In this document: piece by piece, positions 44,916-53,460 of the stretch
Layout of the letters: the number at the start of each line of letters is the position of its first letter
Position numbering within the stretch: position 1 is the stretch's first letter
Source: Acerihabitans arboris
GTDB taxonomy: Bacteria; Pseudomonadota; Gammaproteobacteria; Enterobacterales; Enterobacteriaceae
NCBI RefSeq assembly: GCF_010131535.1
Contig: NZ_WUBS01000007.1
Span: 62,001 to 126,000 of the forward strand
DNA: 64,000 bases
Reading direction: 5' to 3'
Notes under the pieces: model-generated
Told to the model about the DNA's origin: nothing
What the model saw: the letters and a program-made list of their open reading frames with translations, nothing else
The model's database searches: none
Program-made: the position numbers and the translations under genes

Positions 44916-45716
44916 TTGAAAAGCAAAAATGAACAGCTGGCGGAGATGAAGCATCGCCGCGACAAGATCCTGGAGATGATCAAGGAAGACGGCACGGTGA
45001 CGGTTAAAAGCCTCACCAGCACCTTTGATTTGACCGAAGCCACCATCCGCTCCGACTTGCGTACGCTGCAGCACCAGGGGTATATCCAGCGCTATCACGG
45101 CGGCGCCACGCTGCTCGACGGCAAGCAGAACACCCATGCGCTGTTGCTCGAGCGCCAGACGCAGCTGGGTGAAAAGGATGCCATCGGCCGTCTGGCCGCC
45201 AATTTTATCGAGCCAGGCGACACCATCATCCTGGATTCCGGCACCACCACCACGGCCATCGCCAACCATCTCAGCCATATTAAAAAGCTGTCGGTTATCA
45301 CCACCGGCGTCAACATCGCGTTGCAATTAGGCGGCGAACCCGGCGTCAATATCCTGTTGACCGGCGGAACCTTTAAATTTCCCACCCTGTCCACTTCAGG
45401 CGAAAAAGCCGCCAGCTTCTTTGAAAACATGCTGGCGGAAAAATTGTTCCTGGCCACCGCCTGCATCTCCCCGCGCGCCGGCCTGAGTTATCCCAGCGAG
45501 ACCGATATCAAAGTGAAGACCGCGATGATCAATTCCGCCAATACCGTATTTGTGGTGGCGGACTCCACCAAAATAGACAAAGTGTCGATGTTCGCCCTGC
45601 CGTGCGAATGGGAAAAGCTGCATTACCTGATAACCGACAGCGGCATTACCGCCGAAGCCAAAGCGGCCTTCGAGTCGCTGGGCGTCATTGTGCTGGTGGC
45701 GGATACGCCTGCCTAG
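44916..45716 (+). CDS. DeoR/GlpR family transcriptional repressor
   Basis: A 266-residue DeoR-family protein. The start is TTG (44916), seven bases after AGAGGAGG; a nearer ATG (44912) opens only a six-codon frame and the next in-frame ATG (44946) would still keep the helix-turn-helix. The HTH reads VTVKSLTSTFDLTEATIRSD then LRTLQHQGYIQRYHGGA; the sensor domain has ILDSGTTTTAIANHL and NVLLTGG-like NILLTGGTFKFPTLS. Members sense a phosphorylated sugar. Divergent from the SDR/ABC operon, which it should repress. Its stop lies 4 bp from the convergent DppF-like gene. Confidence 0.9.
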   Translation: MKSKNEQLAEMKHRRDKILEMIKEDGTVTVKSLTSTFDLTEATIRSDLRTLQHQGYIQRYHGGATLLDGKQNTHALLLERQTQLGEKDAIGRLAANFIEPGDTIILDSGTTTTAIANHLSHIKKLSVITTGVNIALQLGGEPGVNILLTGGTFKFPTLSTSGEKAASFFENMLAEKLFLATACISPRAGLSYPSETDIKVKTAMINSANTVFVVADSTKIDKVSMFALPCEWEKLHYLITDSGITAEAKAAFESLGVIVLVADTPA

Positions 45717-45720
45717 CGGC

Positions 45721-46608
45721 TCACGCCTCCCGCTGGCCGGCGTAGCGTTCTATATCCGGGATGCCGAGCCCCGGCTCGGCGGTTAATACCGAGGCCAGCA
45801 GAGCACGGGTATAGGGATGCCCTGGTCGTTGAAATATCTGTTCCCGCGATCCCTGTTCCACGATGGCGCCCCGGAACATGACCGCCATGCTGTCCACCAA
45901 GTACTCCACCACCGCCAGGTTATGGCTGATAAACAAATAGGTCAGGCCGAATTCCTGCTTGAGATCCAGCAGCAGGTTCAGGATTTGCGCCTGGACCGAC
46001 ACATCCAGCGCCGAGGTCGGCTCATCGCAAATCACGATATCGGGACGCATAATCAGCGCGCGGGCAATGGCCACGCGCTGGCGCTGTCCCCCCGACAGCC
46101 GATCGGGATACCGATCGTGGGTGCGCGCCGGCATGCCGACCATATCCAGTATTTGTTTTACCCGCGCGCCGCGCTCGGCGGCGGAGCCGAGCTTATGCAG
46201 ACGCAGCGGCACCTCGACGATCTCCGCCACCGTGCGGCGCGGATTCAGCGACGAATACGGATCCTGGAAAATAGGCTGGATACGCCGCGCCAGCGCGCGC
46301 CGGTCGCCGCCGTCGATTTCCCGTCCCTCTACCAGTACATTGCCGGACGTGGGCGCCAGCAGGCCGAGCAGCATTTTCGCCAGTGTGCTTTTGCCGCAGC
46401 CCGACTCACCCACCAACCCCAGCGTTTCGCCACGGCGCAGCCGCAAGGAGACATTATCCACCGCCACGAACTCACCGGGCCTGGCCCACAATCCCCGGTT
46501 CAGTTTGAAGACCCGCGTCAGGGCGCAAAGCTCCAGCGCGTACTGGTTATCACACCGTGCGTCGGCGGCCGGCGCGAGTGCGGAAATCCCGATATCCCGT
46601 TGGCTCAT
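45721..46608 (-). CDS. Peptide ABC transporter ATP-binding protein (DppF-like)
   Basis: A 295-residue ATPase with N-terminal extension: [65 protein letters not shown]. It ends shortly after [12 protein letters not shown], so the oligopeptide C-terminal domain is brief. Start overlaps the DppD-like stop (ATGA) with GGAGG 5 nt upstream. Last gene of the third peptide ABC operon. Confidence 0.92.
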   Translation of the reverse strand: MSQRDIGISALAPAADARCDNQYALELCALTRVFKLNRGLWARPGEFVAVDNVSLRLRRGETLGLVGESGCGKSTLAKMLLGLLAPTSGNVLVEGREIDGGDRRALARRIQPIFQDPYSSLNPRRTVAEIVEVPLRLHKLGSAAERGARVKQILDMVGMPARTHDRYPDRLSGGQRQRVAIARALIMRPDIVICDEPTSALDVSVQAQILNLLLDLKQEFGLTYLFISHNLAVVEYLVDSMAVMFRGAIVEQGSREQIFQRPGHPYTRALLASVLTAEPGLGIPDIERYAGQREA

Positions 46609-47597
46609 AGCGCCTCCATGGGTTGAGGCAGCGCGCGGACGCAGCGCACGGCGTGACCGACGCCCGCCGCCACATACGGCGGCGGCTGCCCGCAGGCCGG
46701 GCCGGCCTGCGGGCAGCGGTTAAGGAAGGCACAGCCGACGGGCTGGCCGGTCAGGTCCGGCACCACGCCGGTGATGGCGTGCAGGCGCCGCCCGTCCCGC
46801 GCGCCGCCGCGCGTGGGGATGCAGGCGAGCAGCCCACGAGTGTAAGGATGCAGCGGCCGGGCAAACAGTTCGTTGACCGGCGCGGTTTCGACGATTTCGC
46901 CGGCATACATCACCGCCACCCGGTCGGCAATGCGCGCCACCACCCCCAGATCGTGGGTGATAAACGCCACCGCGGTGCCGAACTCCCGTTGCAGCTCGCG
47001 GATAAGCCGCAGGATCTGCGCCTGGATGGTGACGTCAAGGGCGGTGGTGGGTTCATCGGCGATAATCAGATCCGGTTCGCACATCATCGCCATGGCAATC
47101 ATCACCCGCTGGCGCAGCCCGCCCGAAAGCTGGTGCGGATACTGATCCAGGCGGGCCGCGGCCATCGGCACGCCCAGCCGCTCCAGCAGGTAGATCGCGC
47201 GATCGCGCGCCTCCCGGGCCGAGGTGTTGCGGTGGGCGAACAGCATCTCGCACAGCTGGTTGCCCAAGGTAAACGACGGGTTCAGCGACGTCATCGGCTC
47301 CTGGAATATCATCGCCATCTTTTCGCCGCGCAGCGCGCGCATACCGGCTTTATTCAGCCGTTGCAGGTCCACGCCGTCGAACAGGATATGATCGGCGGCG
47401 CGCTGCGCCCGGCCCGGCAGCAAATCCATCAGCGCCAGCGACGTCATGGACTTGCCGCACCCCGACTCCCCCACCAGGCACAGCAGTTCGCCGCGCCGGA
47501 TATGGAAATCGATGCCGCGCACCGCGCGCAGCGTGCCCCGGGGCGTGGGCAAACTGACGCTGAGATTCTTGACGCTCAGTAAAATATCGTTATTCAT
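46605..47597 (-). CDS. Peptide ABC transporter ATP-binding protein (DppD-like)
   Basis: A 330-residue ATPase starting at [16 protein letters not shown] (ATG 47597). Motifs: [63 protein letters not shown]. The C-terminal domain has the cysteines seen in OppD/DppD ([19 protein letters not shown]), absent from the shorter homologue at 24544. Overlaps the next gene and follows the permease gene by 10 nt. Confidence 0.93.
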   Translation of the reverse strand: MNNDILLSVKNLSVSLPTPRGTLRAVRGIDFHIRRGELLCLVGESGCGKSMTSLALMDLLPGRAQRAADHILFDGVDLQRLNKAGMRALRGEKMAMIFQEPMTSLNPSFTLGNQLCEMLFAHRNTSAREARDRAIYLLERLGVPMAAARLDQYPHQLSGGLRQRVMIAMAMMCEPDLIIADEPTTALDVTIQAQILRLIRELQREFGTAVAFITHDLGVVARIADRVAVMYAGEIVETAPVNELFARPLHPYTRGLLACIPTRGGARDGRRLHAITGVVPDLTGQPVGCAFLNRCPQAGPACGQPPPYVAAGVGHAVRCVRALPQPMEAL

Positions 47598-47607
47598 CAG
47601 GTCGGCC

Positions 47608-48531
47608 TCAGTTGCGTCCGTCAAGGGCGGTGATATCGCGCAGGCCATCGCCCACCAGGTTGATACCCAGCACCAGCACCGCCAGCGCCACGCCCGGGAT
47701 CAGGATCACCCAGGGCTGGAAGAACATATACCCCTTGCCTTCGGCCACCATCAGTCCCCAGGAGGGCATCGGCGGCTGCACGCCCAGCCCCAGGAACGAA
47801 AGCGTGGCCTCCAGCAGGATGGCGTGGGCGATCTCAAGCGTCGCCACCACGGTCAGCGGCCCGGTCAGGTTCGGCAGGATCTCCCGCAGCATGATAAAGG
47901 CCGACGAGGCGCCTAATGAGCGGGCGGCGGCAATAAATTCGGCCTGGCGCAGTTGCCGGGTGACCGAACGGGAAACTATCAGGAAGCGATCCCAGAGCAG
48001 CAGTCCCAATAGCAGGATGACCACTTTTACCGAGCCGCCCACCAGCGACGCCATCGCCAGGGCCACCAGCACCACCGGCATGGAAAGCCGTACCGTCAGG
48101 AGATAGTTGATGGCGGCGTCAATCCGGCCGCCGTAATAACCGGCGATCACCCCAAGCGTAATGCCGATGGCGCCGGCGACCAGGGCGGTCATCAGCCCGA
48201 TGGCCAGCGACACCCGCGCGCCGAATAGCAGGCGGCTCAGGTAATCCCGCCCCAGCTTATCGGTGCCCAGGATATAATCCCAGCCGCCGGTGTCCCGCCA
48301 TACCGGCGGGATAAGGCGCCGCGCGACATTCTGCAGATAAGGGTCATGGGGGCTTAACCAGGGCGCCAGCAGCGCCGCCAGCAAAACCACCACCATGATC
48401 GCCACGCCCACCGTCATGCCATGGTGGCCGAACAGAGGGCCGAGCCCGGCGCGCCGCGCCGGGACGGCATCCGGCGCCGGCTCGGTTAACGCGGCCTTGG
48501 CCGTCAAAGAAGCAGGGGTAAATTTCATCAT
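47608..48531 (-). CDS. Peptide ABC transporter permease (DppC-like)
   Basis: A 307-residue OppC/DppC-class permease: LGTDKLGRDYLSRLLFGARV, EAA loop AEFIAAARSLGASSAFIMLR, LGLGVQPPMPSWGLMVAEGK and GDGLRDITALDGRN. The EAA loop and short cytoplasmic ending fit the class. It lies 6 nt after the DppB-like gene. Confidence 0.92.
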   Translation of the reverse strand: MMKFTPASLTAKAALTEPAPDAVPARRAGLGPLFGHHGMTVGVAIMVVVLLAALLAPWLSPHDPYLQNVARRLIPPVWRDTGGWDYILGTDKLGRDYLSRLLFGARVSLAIGLMTALVAGAIGITLGVIAGYYGGRIDAAINYLLTVRLSMPVVLVALAMASLVGGSVKVVILLLGLLLWDRFLIVSRSVTRQLRQAEFIAAARSLGASSAFIMLREILPNLTGPLTVVATLEIAHAILLEATLSFLGLGVQPPMPSWGLMVAEGKGYMFFQPWVILIPGVALAVLVLGINLVGDGLRDITALDGRN

Positions 48532-48537
48532 CTATCC

Positions 48538-49455
48538 TTACTGTGCGCGCATACGCGGATCGAGGGCTGCGTTCAGCACATCCGCCAGGAACGCGAGGCC
48601 GATATAAAACACCGCGATAATCAACACCACCGCCTGGACCACCGGGAAATCATTGCGCGAGATGGAGTCCCAGGCCAACTGCCCCATGCCCTGAAGGGAA
48701 AACACCGATTCAATCACCACCGAGCCGCCGAGCATAAAGCCCAGTTCCACCGTGGCCAACGCCACCACCGGGATAATGGCGTTGCGCAGGCCGTGCTTGA
48801 GGATCACCCGGGCCGGGCTCAGCCCTTTGGCGCGGGCGGTGCGCATATAGTCCGCGCCGAGCACGTCCAGCATGCCGGAGCGGGTCATGCGCATCAGCGA
48901 CGGCATGGCGTAGTACCCCAGCGCGACGGTGGGCAGTACAAAATGTTGCCAGGTGCCGTTTCCCGCCACCGGCAGCCATTTCAGCCCCACGGAGAACAGC
49001 AGGATCAGCACCAGGGCAAACCAGAAATTAGGCATCGCCTGCCCCATCACCGCGATAAACATCGACAGCCGGTCCACCCAGGTATTGCGGAACACCGCCG
49101 CCAGCACCCCGAGCGGAATGGCCACCGCCAGCGCGGTTACCAGCGCGGCGCCGCCCAGCTTCAGGGTGATGGGCATCCGCTGGCCGATAAGCTCGATGAC
49201 GCTGTTTTGAAAGTAAAACGATCGGCCGAAATCCAGCTGCAATGCCGATGCCATCCAGTGGAAAAACTGGGTGGCCAGCGGCCGATCCAGCCCGAACTGC
49301 ACCCGGATACGCGCGACGGTTTCGGCGGTAGCCTCAGGGCCGGCGATGGCGGTGGCCAAATCCCCGGAGAGGTGCAGCAGGGCAAAACTTATCACCGCGA
49401 CGGTCATCAGCACCGCCAGCGCGACCAGCAGCCGGCGCAAGATAAAGACAAGCAT
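48538..49455 (-). CDS. Peptide ABC transporter permease (DppB-like)
   Basis: A 305-residue OppB/DppB-class permease starting at MLVFILRRLLVALAVLMTVA, with GGAGG 8 nt before the ATG. EAA loop ADYMRTARAKGLSPARVILK and SVFSLQGMGQLAWDSI are as expected. It follows the binding-protein gene by 50 nt. Confidence 0.92.
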   Translation of the reverse strand: MLVFILRRLLVALAVLMTVAVISFALLHLSGDLATAIAGPEATAETVARIRVQFGLDRPLATQFFHWMASALQLDFGRSFYFQNSVIELIGQRMPITLKLGGAALVTALAVAIPLGVLAAVFRNTWVDRLSMFIAVMGQAMPNFWFALVLILLFSVGLKWLPVAGNGTWQHFVLPTVALGYYAMPSLMRMTRSGMLDVLGADYMRTARAKGLSPARVILKHGLRNAIIPVVALATVELGFMLGGSVVIESVFSLQGMGQLAWDSISRNDFPVVQAVVLIIAVFYIGLAFLADVLNAALDPRMRAQ

Positions 49456-49505
49456 GGTCGATTCCTCCAGTGGCGCAACGGGTGAGCGGGCGGGGCCCGC
49501 CGGGG

Positions 49506-51053
49506 TTATTTCCAGGACGACTGCACAAAACGCGGCAGTTCGTCCGGCCAATCGTTAAACAGCAAGTCGGCGTTAAAGGCATAGTTGGTGGAATAGGAAA
49601 ACATCGGCACCAGGTAGGCCTGGGATGAGATCCGGCCGAGGATATCGGCATACAACGTCTTGCGCGCGGCGTTGTCCACGGTGGACTCGGCCTGGTTCAA
49701 CTGGTCGATGACCGTGCGGTCTTGCCAAACATCGTCGCCCTTGCCGTTGAAAAACGCGCCGACAAACGCGCCCGCGTCGTTAATGGACAGCGATCCCCAG
49801 GACATCACCGCCATCGGCGCCTGGCCCGAGGCGAAGGCGGTTTTCATCACCGGATACTGCACATAATGCAGCCTGGCGCGAATGCCGACGTTACGCAGAT
49901 CGCCGATAATCGCCTCGGCGTAGTCGCGTTCCCGATAAGCCCAGATATCGGTGTCAAAACCATCGGCGTACCCCGCCTGCGCCAGCAGCTCTTTTGCCTT
50001 GGCGGGGTTATATCCATAGCGGGTCACCTTGGTGGTATCGCAGGCGGTCTGGGTATGGAAACAGGCGGCATAAGCCGGCTGGCTGCCGCCGCGGATCATA
50101 TTGTTGACCATGCCCTCGCGGTTGATGGCGTAGTTGACCGCCTGGCGGACCCGCAGATCCGCAAAGGGTTTGCCGGCGATGTCAGTGATATTGGGATTCA
50201 TTTCAATAAAGCCGATGCGCATGGTTTCGCCGCTTTTAACCGTCAGGTTGGGCATCGATTGCAGCGAGGACACCTGATCGGTCGGCACCCGCCAAATCCA
50301 GTCCACCTGGCCGGTCATCAATTGGGCCAGGCGGGTTTCCGGATCGCGGATCGCCTCGAACCGGATCTTGCCTATGCGCGGCTGTCCCACCGGGCTCTCT
50401 TTAAAGTAATCCGGGTTTTTCGCAAGCCAAACGCCCTGTCCCGGCATCAGTTGGGTGATTTTATAGGGACCGGTGCCAACCGGCGCCTGGCTGTAGCCCG
50501 CCAGCTTAACCTTCTGGTAATAGCTGGCCGGATAGATGGGCATCGGTCCCGATAGGTAGTCCAGCGCCGCCGGGAAAGGTTTGTCCAGATGGAGCCGGAC
50601 GGTAAAATCGTCCACTTTTTCGCTGGTTTTTATCCAGCTGACGCTCTGCGGCATAACGGTTTGCGAATTCGGCCCGGCGATAGTCGTAAAGGTATACACC
50701 ACGTCGTCGGCGCTGAAGGGGTCGCCATTATGGAATTTCACTCCTTTGCGCAAATGAATAAGCAGGCTGGTCGGCGATTCCCATTTCCAGTCGGTGGCCA
50801 GTTCCGGTAAAAATTCGCCGGTCTTGGGATCCCGGTAAACAAGCGTATCCCAGGCCAGGTGTGCCAGGATCACGCCCTCCCGCAGGACATTATGATACGG
50901 ACTGATATTTTCAACTTCATTATCGGAGGCATATACCAGGGTATCGTCCTGTTTACCGGCATGGCTATAGGCGGCGCATCCAAGCAATAGCGCGGACAGG
51001 GCGCTTTTATTTATCCAGCGGATGCGTATCCGGCTGAGCAAGGAATAATCCAT
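49506..51053 (-). CDS. Peptide ABC transporter substrate-binding protein
   Basis: A 515-residue SBP_bac_5 protein with signal peptide (hydrophobic SALSALLLGCAAYSHA). The family pattern LREGVILAHLAWDTLVYRDP, FHNGDPFSADDVVYTFTTIA and ADLRVRQAVNYAINRE is clear. GGAG lies 8 nt before the ATG. First gene of a five-gene operon (binding protein, two permeases, two ATPases). No peptidase gene is attached, unlike the other two peptide systems in the window, so the ligand could be a dipeptide, an opine or another small solute. Confidence 0.9.
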   Translation of the reverse strand: MDYSLLSRIRIRWINKSALSALLLGCAAYSHAGKQDDTLVYASDNEVENISPYHNVLREGVILAHLAWDTLVYRDPKTGEFLPELATDWKWESPTSLLIHLRKGVKFHNGDPFSADDVVYTFTTIAGPNSQTVMPQSVSWIKTSEKVDDFTVRLHLDKPFPAALDYLSGPMPIYPASYYQKVKLAGYSQAPVGTGPYKITQLMPGQGVWLAKNPDYFKESPVGQPRIGKIRFEAIRDPETRLAQLMTGQVDWIWRVPTDQVSSLQSMPNLTVKSGETMRIGFIEMNPNITDIAGKPFADLRVRQAVNYAINREGMVNNMIRGGSQPAYAACFHTQTACDTTKVTRYGYNPAKAKELLAQAGYADGFDTDIWAYRERDYAEAIIGDLRNVGIRARLHYVQYPVMKTAFASGQAPMAVMSWGSLSINDAGAFVGAFFNGKGDDVWQDRTVIDQLNQAESTVDNAARKTLYADILGRISSQAYLVPMFSYSTNYAFNADLLFNDWPDELPRFVQSSWK

Positions 51054-51464
51054 CTTGATTCTCCCGAAAATAATTCCGTCATTGGTTTAACTTATCGATG
51101 GCAGAATGGCCTGCCATTTCCCCTAATCCAGTGTTGGCGCAGGCATCTCCGTCTCGGACATTGGCGTAGCAGCACGGAATATTAGCCTTGACGCATTTAT
51201 TGAATAAATTTTTTATTACGCTAATCGCTATTATCAGTTGGTTTGACAGTAGGCTTCCGGCTTTATTCAGGTAGCGTAATATAATTAATTCTTATACTCA
51301 GGCATTTAATCAGTGGATGTAATTATATTTCGCAGTTAATTCATTTTTTTCACTTCAACCCCATAGTAACCCAGACACCGTATTGTTATATTGCAAAAAG
51401 AGACGTCATTTTTTAATTTCTCTTCAAAAAAACCATCATGAATTTATGAAAGTTGCGAGGTAGA
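51054..51464. promoter_or_regulatory. Divergent AT-rich intergenic region with a 9-bp inverted repeat
   Basis: This 411-bp gap separates the peptide operon (minus) from the Lrp-type gene (plus). ATTACGCTA (51215-51223) and its exact complement TAGCGTAAT (51272-51280) are 57 bp apart centre to centre, a possible looping operator. TGGCAGAATGGCCTGCCA (51103-51120) is a smaller palindrome. Promoters must lie here but none is distinctive. Confidence 0.35.
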
Positions 51465-51974
51465 ATGAAAGCGATATCCAAGCCGGCACCCGCTAAATTT
51501 TCGGCGAACAAGGAATACGATCTGGATCGTTTCGATTTGGCCTTGTTGCGGACGTTACAGGAGGATTCATCCATTTCCAATGTCGCCCTGGCGGAAAAAG
51601 TGAATCTCAGCCCGCCGGCCTGTCTGCGCCGGGTTGAACGCCTGCGGCAGGTGGGATTGATCAGGCATTATGTCGCGCTGCTCAATCCCGTGGCATTGAA
51701 TGTCGGCATGGTGGTGCTGATAGGCGTGGTGCTGGACCGCTCGACTCCGCAGTCCTTTATGGACTTTGAGGACGCGGTGCAGAAGATCAGCGGCTGCATG
51801 GAGTGCCATGTGGTCACCGGGGAATTTGATTATATCCTGATGATCCGCACCCGGGATAATCAGAGCTTTAACCGCCTGCACGCCGAGCAACTGCTGTTTT
51901 TACCCGGCGTCAGGCAGGTCCGGTCTTTTATCGGCCTGCGGGAGGTGTTTTCCACCACCCGGCTGGAGTTTTAA
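51465..51974 (+). CDS. Lrp/AsnC family transcriptional regulator
   Basis: A 169-residue Lrp-type protein. The start is ATG 51465 with GAGG closely upstream; a TTG four codons earlier is less likely. The HTH reads LDRFDLALLRTLQEDSSISN then VALAEKVNLSPPACLRRVER; the RAM effector domain follows (VLIGVVLDRSTPQ, MECHVVTGEFDYILMIRTRD). Such proteins sense amino acids. It is divergent from the peptide ABC operon and convergent with acdS; in pseudomonads acdS is controlled by the Lrp-type AcdR encoded next to it, so either neighbour may be its target. Confidence 0.9.
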   Translation: MKAISKPAPAKFSANKEYDLDRFDLALLRTLQEDSSISNVALAEKVNLSPPACLRRVERLRQVGLIRHYVALLNPVALNVGMVVLIGVVLDRSTPQSFMDFEDAVQKISGCMECHVVTGEFDYILMIRTRDNQSFNRLHAEQLLFLPGVRQVRSFIGLREVFSTTRLEF

Positions 51975-52002
51975 TAAAAAACCACCCGCACGTTCGGGCA
52001 GG
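51974..52002 (-). terminator. Intrinsic terminator of acdS
   Basis: On the minus strand a 7-bp stem (CTGCCCG with CGGGTGG, two G-T pairs) around AACGTG is followed directly by TTTTTTATT. It lies about 60 bp after the acdS stop and touches the Lrp gene stop, so it ends acdS transcription before the opposing gene. Confidence 0.65.
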
Positions 52003-52059
52003 TGAATGAAATTCAGAGGGTTGTCCGCCTGGGCGCCGGTATAAACCCACCGCCGGTTG

Positions 52060-53076
52060 TCAGCCGTTGCGGAAAATATAGCTGTAGGCGCTTAACGCCG
52101 GCGCGCCGCCAAGGTGGGCGTAAAGTACCTTTGATCCCTTCGGGAACTCGCCGTTGCGCACCATATCAATCATGCCTTGCATGGACTTGCCCTCGTACAC
52201 CGGATCGGTCAGCACCCCCTCGTGGCGGGCGCACAGGCGGATGGCCTCCAGGGTGCCGTCGTTGGGCAGGCCGTAGGCCGGGTGGGCGTAACGGGTATCG
52301 AGCACCACGTCCTCTTCGGTAATCTCCTGCCCCAGTTCCACCAGCTCGGCGGTATGTCGCGCAATACGTAAAATCTGCGCCTTGGTTTTTTCCGGCTTGG
52401 CCGAGGCGTCGATGCCGATAACCCGGCGCGCTCGCCCGTCGGCGGCGAACCCCACCACCATGCCGGCCTGGGTGCTGCCGGTCACCGAACACACCACGAT
52501 ATAATCGAATGTAAAGCCCAGGTCCGCCTCCTGCTGGCGCACCTCCTCGGCAAAACCGACAAAACCCAGGCCGCCGTACGGATGTTCAGAACAGCCGGCC
52601 GGGATGGGGTAGGGCTTGCCGCCGTCGCGCGCCGCTTCCTCCATGGCGCTTTTCCAGCTTGCGCGGATGCCGATGTCGAAGCCGGCGCTGTCCAGGCGGA
52701 CGTCCGCGCCCATGATCCGCGACAGTTCGATATTGCCCACCCGGTCATACACCGCGTCGGCGTAATCCACCCAGTTTTCCTGCACCAGGATACATTTCAT
52801 GCCCAGGTGCGCGGCCACGGCGGCGACCTGGCGGGTTTGGTTCGACTGGATGCCGCCGATGGAAACCAACGTATCGCATCCCTGCTCAATGGCTTCTGGA
52901 ATAAGGTATTCCATCTTACGTGTTTTATTTCCACCGAATGCCAGGCCGCTATTACAGTCTTCACGTTTAGCATATAATTCCACGTCGCCGCCTAAATACG
53001 CGCTCAGCCTTTTTAGCGGGGTAATAGGTGAAGGACCAAAGGTTAACGGATAGCGGGGAAATTTATCCAAATTCAT
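52060..53076 (-). CDS. acdS: 1-aminocyclopropane-1-carboxylate deaminase
   Basis: A PLP enzyme opening the cyclopropane ring of ACC, the plant ethylene precursor, to 2-oxobutyrate and ammonia. The start at ATG 53076 (GGAG upstream) gives 338 residues, exactly the family length. Residues match the Pseudomonas enzyme by number: Lys51 (GGNKTRK, PLP), Ser78 ([10 protein letters not shown]), Tyr268, Tyr294-Glu295 (DPVYEGKSM) and Leu322 (AHLGG). Glu295 and Leu322 separate true ACC deaminases from D-cysteine desulfhydrase homologues. Cytoplasmic. It is monocistronic, with its own terminator, convergent with an Lrp-type regulator. The trait is typical of plant-associated bacteria and is often horizontally acquired. 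Confidence 0.96.
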   Translation of the reverse strand: MNLDKFPRYPLTFGPSPITPLKRLSAYLGGDVELYAKREDCNSGLAFGGNKTRKMEYLIPEAIEQGCDTLVSIGGIQSNQTRQVAAVAAHLGMKCILVQENWVDYADAVYDRVGNIELSRIMGADVRLDSAGFDIGIRASWKSAMEEAARDGGKPYPIPAGCSEHPYGGLGFVGFAEEVRQQEADLGFTFDYIVVCSVTGSTQAGMVVGFAADGRARRVIGIDASAKPEKTKAQILRIARHTAELVELGQEITEEDVVLDTRYAHPAYGLPNDGTLEAIRLCARHEGVLTDPVYEGKSMQGMIDMVRNGEFPKGSKVLYAHLGGAPALSAYSYIFRNG

Positions 53077-53460
53077 AGTAGCACTCCGGAAATATAAGAT
53101 AGCTGTGCAGATTGGGAGATAACCCAATATGACATACCGTTATTCAACATGACACATACTAGCGCAGTTCTGATTGTTTTAAATTGCAATAATCAGCAAT
53201 TTTCAGGCGAAAAATTTCATAAAAAAGCTAACCATCAGGGGATAATTGCTGAAATCATATTTTACACGCAATAAAATTCCCTCGCCCCCGGACGCATCGA
53301 CGCAAAGGGCCCGGCATGGCGCCGCTGGACTGCCTGCGGCGGTGATCCCTTATCCGTCGGCCGGGCATATCGGCGGCGATGATGATTATTGTTTGTCGCG
53401 TAACGCAAAGTTTGTTTAGATAACCGGCATTCCCCCCAACCCGTAAACAGCGAGCGCAAC
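53077..53460. promoter_or_regulatory. Divergent acdS / M20 peptidase region with an AATTGC-N8-GCAATT palindrome
   Basis: The 384-bp gap contains AATTGC (53182-53187) and GCAATT (53196-53201) around eight bases, about 110 bp upstream of acdS; an overlapping CTGATT...AATCAG repeat spans 53170-53196. A third AATTGC-like word lies near 53246. This could be the operator for an Lrp-type or other regulator of acdS. No gene is visible. Confidence 0.35.

Noticed and set aside
51103-51120. TGGCAG...TGCC as a sigma54 promoter before the peptide operon
   Set aside because: The GG-to-GC spacing is one base too long, which abolishes sigma54 recognition; it is also a simple palindrome.
53262-53460. Minus-strand frame with basic residues upstream of the M20 gene
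   Set aside because: Lies across the divergent promoter region and into the M20 gene, with no start signal or family resemblance.
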